A DNA stretch of 6,616 nucleotides. Source: Flavipsychrobacter stenotrophus. GTDB lineage: Bacteria > Bacteroidota > Bacteroidia > Chitinophagales > Chitinophagaceae. Below are positions 6,470 to 6,616 of this stretch, piece after piece (position 1 is the stretch's first letter; every line of letters starts with the position of its first letter). The notes below the pieces were generated by a model. It ran no database searches. It was not told where the DNA came from and saw only the letters and a program-made list of their open reading frames with translations. The DNA lies in NCBI GenBank assembly GCA_947372365.1, contig CANBTK010000110.1, forward strand, positions 1 to 6,616, read 5' to 3'. The position numbers and the translations under genes are program-made.

Positions 6470-6616
6470 CTAATCAATCATAATACTTGCTATTGCTTTT
6501 TCCATAGCCTGCTCCTTTACCACCGGCACTTTCAAACCTTCTGCGCGGAATACAGTTAAATCAGTCATGCCTAAAAAGCCGAGGAAAGCTTTCAAATAAG
6601 GGGCAACAAAATCATT
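6470..6616 (-). CDS. FMN-dependent NADH-azoreductase, C-terminal 48 residues
   Basis: The open frame enters from the right edge on the minus strand and stops at TAG (6472-6470), giving 48 residues. The segment YLKAFLGFLGMTDLTVFRAEG (split here as YLKAFLGFLG, MTDLTVFRAEG) corresponds to the conserved C-terminal region of E. coli AzoR (older name AcpD), which reads YLSTFLGFIG, ITDVKFVFAEG. AzoR belongs to the flavodoxin-like fold family PF02525, a cytosolic FMN enzyme reducing quinones and azo compounds with NADH. The remainder, an amphipathic helix ending ASIMID, matches the usual end of the family. Active-site and FMN-binding residues lie outside the window. It converges on the AraC relic; AraC-type or HxlR-type regulators often neighbour such reductases, so the relic may once have controlled it (inference). 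Confidence 0.78.
   Translation of the reverse strand, partial: NDFVAPYLKAFLGFLGMTDLTVFRAEGLKVPVVKEQAMEKAIASIMID

Overview
The window looks like ordinary chromosomal DNA from a Bacteroidota bacterium. The signs are A+T-rich leaders with almost no Shine-Dalgarno sequence, several matches to the Bacteroidota -7 promoter element TAnnTTTG, a prohibitin-like SPFH protein and serine hydrolase of the type common in that phylum, and an AraC-type relic ending in a tail I associate with flavobacteria and relatives. Genus cannot be set from the sequence alone. I see no phage, IS element, CRISPR array, rRNA or tRNA.

Layout. Bases 1-499 are very A+T-rich and without a convincing gene, ending in a candidate promoter. 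A DUF697 membrane protein (500-1057, +) follows, closed by a strong intrinsic terminator (1081-1137). Next come a 52-residue two-helix membrane protein (1181-1339, +) and, 32 bases on, a secreted class-C beta-lactamase-fold serine hydrolase (1372-2751, +), closed by a second terminator (2823-2856). A third unit encodes an ABC exporter of the cyclic-peptide (SyrD/PvdE/YojI) type (2987-4630, +) and, three bases later, an SPFH/prohibitin-family membrane protein (4634-5530, +). Facing them is a GNAT acetyltransferase (5575-6111, -) whose promoter sits so close to its ATG that the message may be leaderless. Next to it is a frameshifted 3' remnant of an AraC-family regulator (6151-6329, +) with a hairpin terminator (6349-6394). 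The right edge holds the last 48 residues of an FMN-dependent NADH-azoreductase (6470-6616, -).

How the genes may work together. The ABC exporter and SPFH protein are almost certainly co-transcribed and probably translationally coupled, so a membrane complex in which the SPFH protein scaffolds the transporter is a fair hypothesis. The serine hydrolase upstream could act on an exported peptide, but a terminator separates them and no NRPS or obvious peptide precursor is visible. The rest looks like independent single-gene units. I do not see clear evidence of a new defence or biosynthetic system. The items most worth a second look are the exporter-SPFH pair, the unannotated small membrane protein, the leaderless GNAT promoter and the AraC relic flanked by a short direct repeat.
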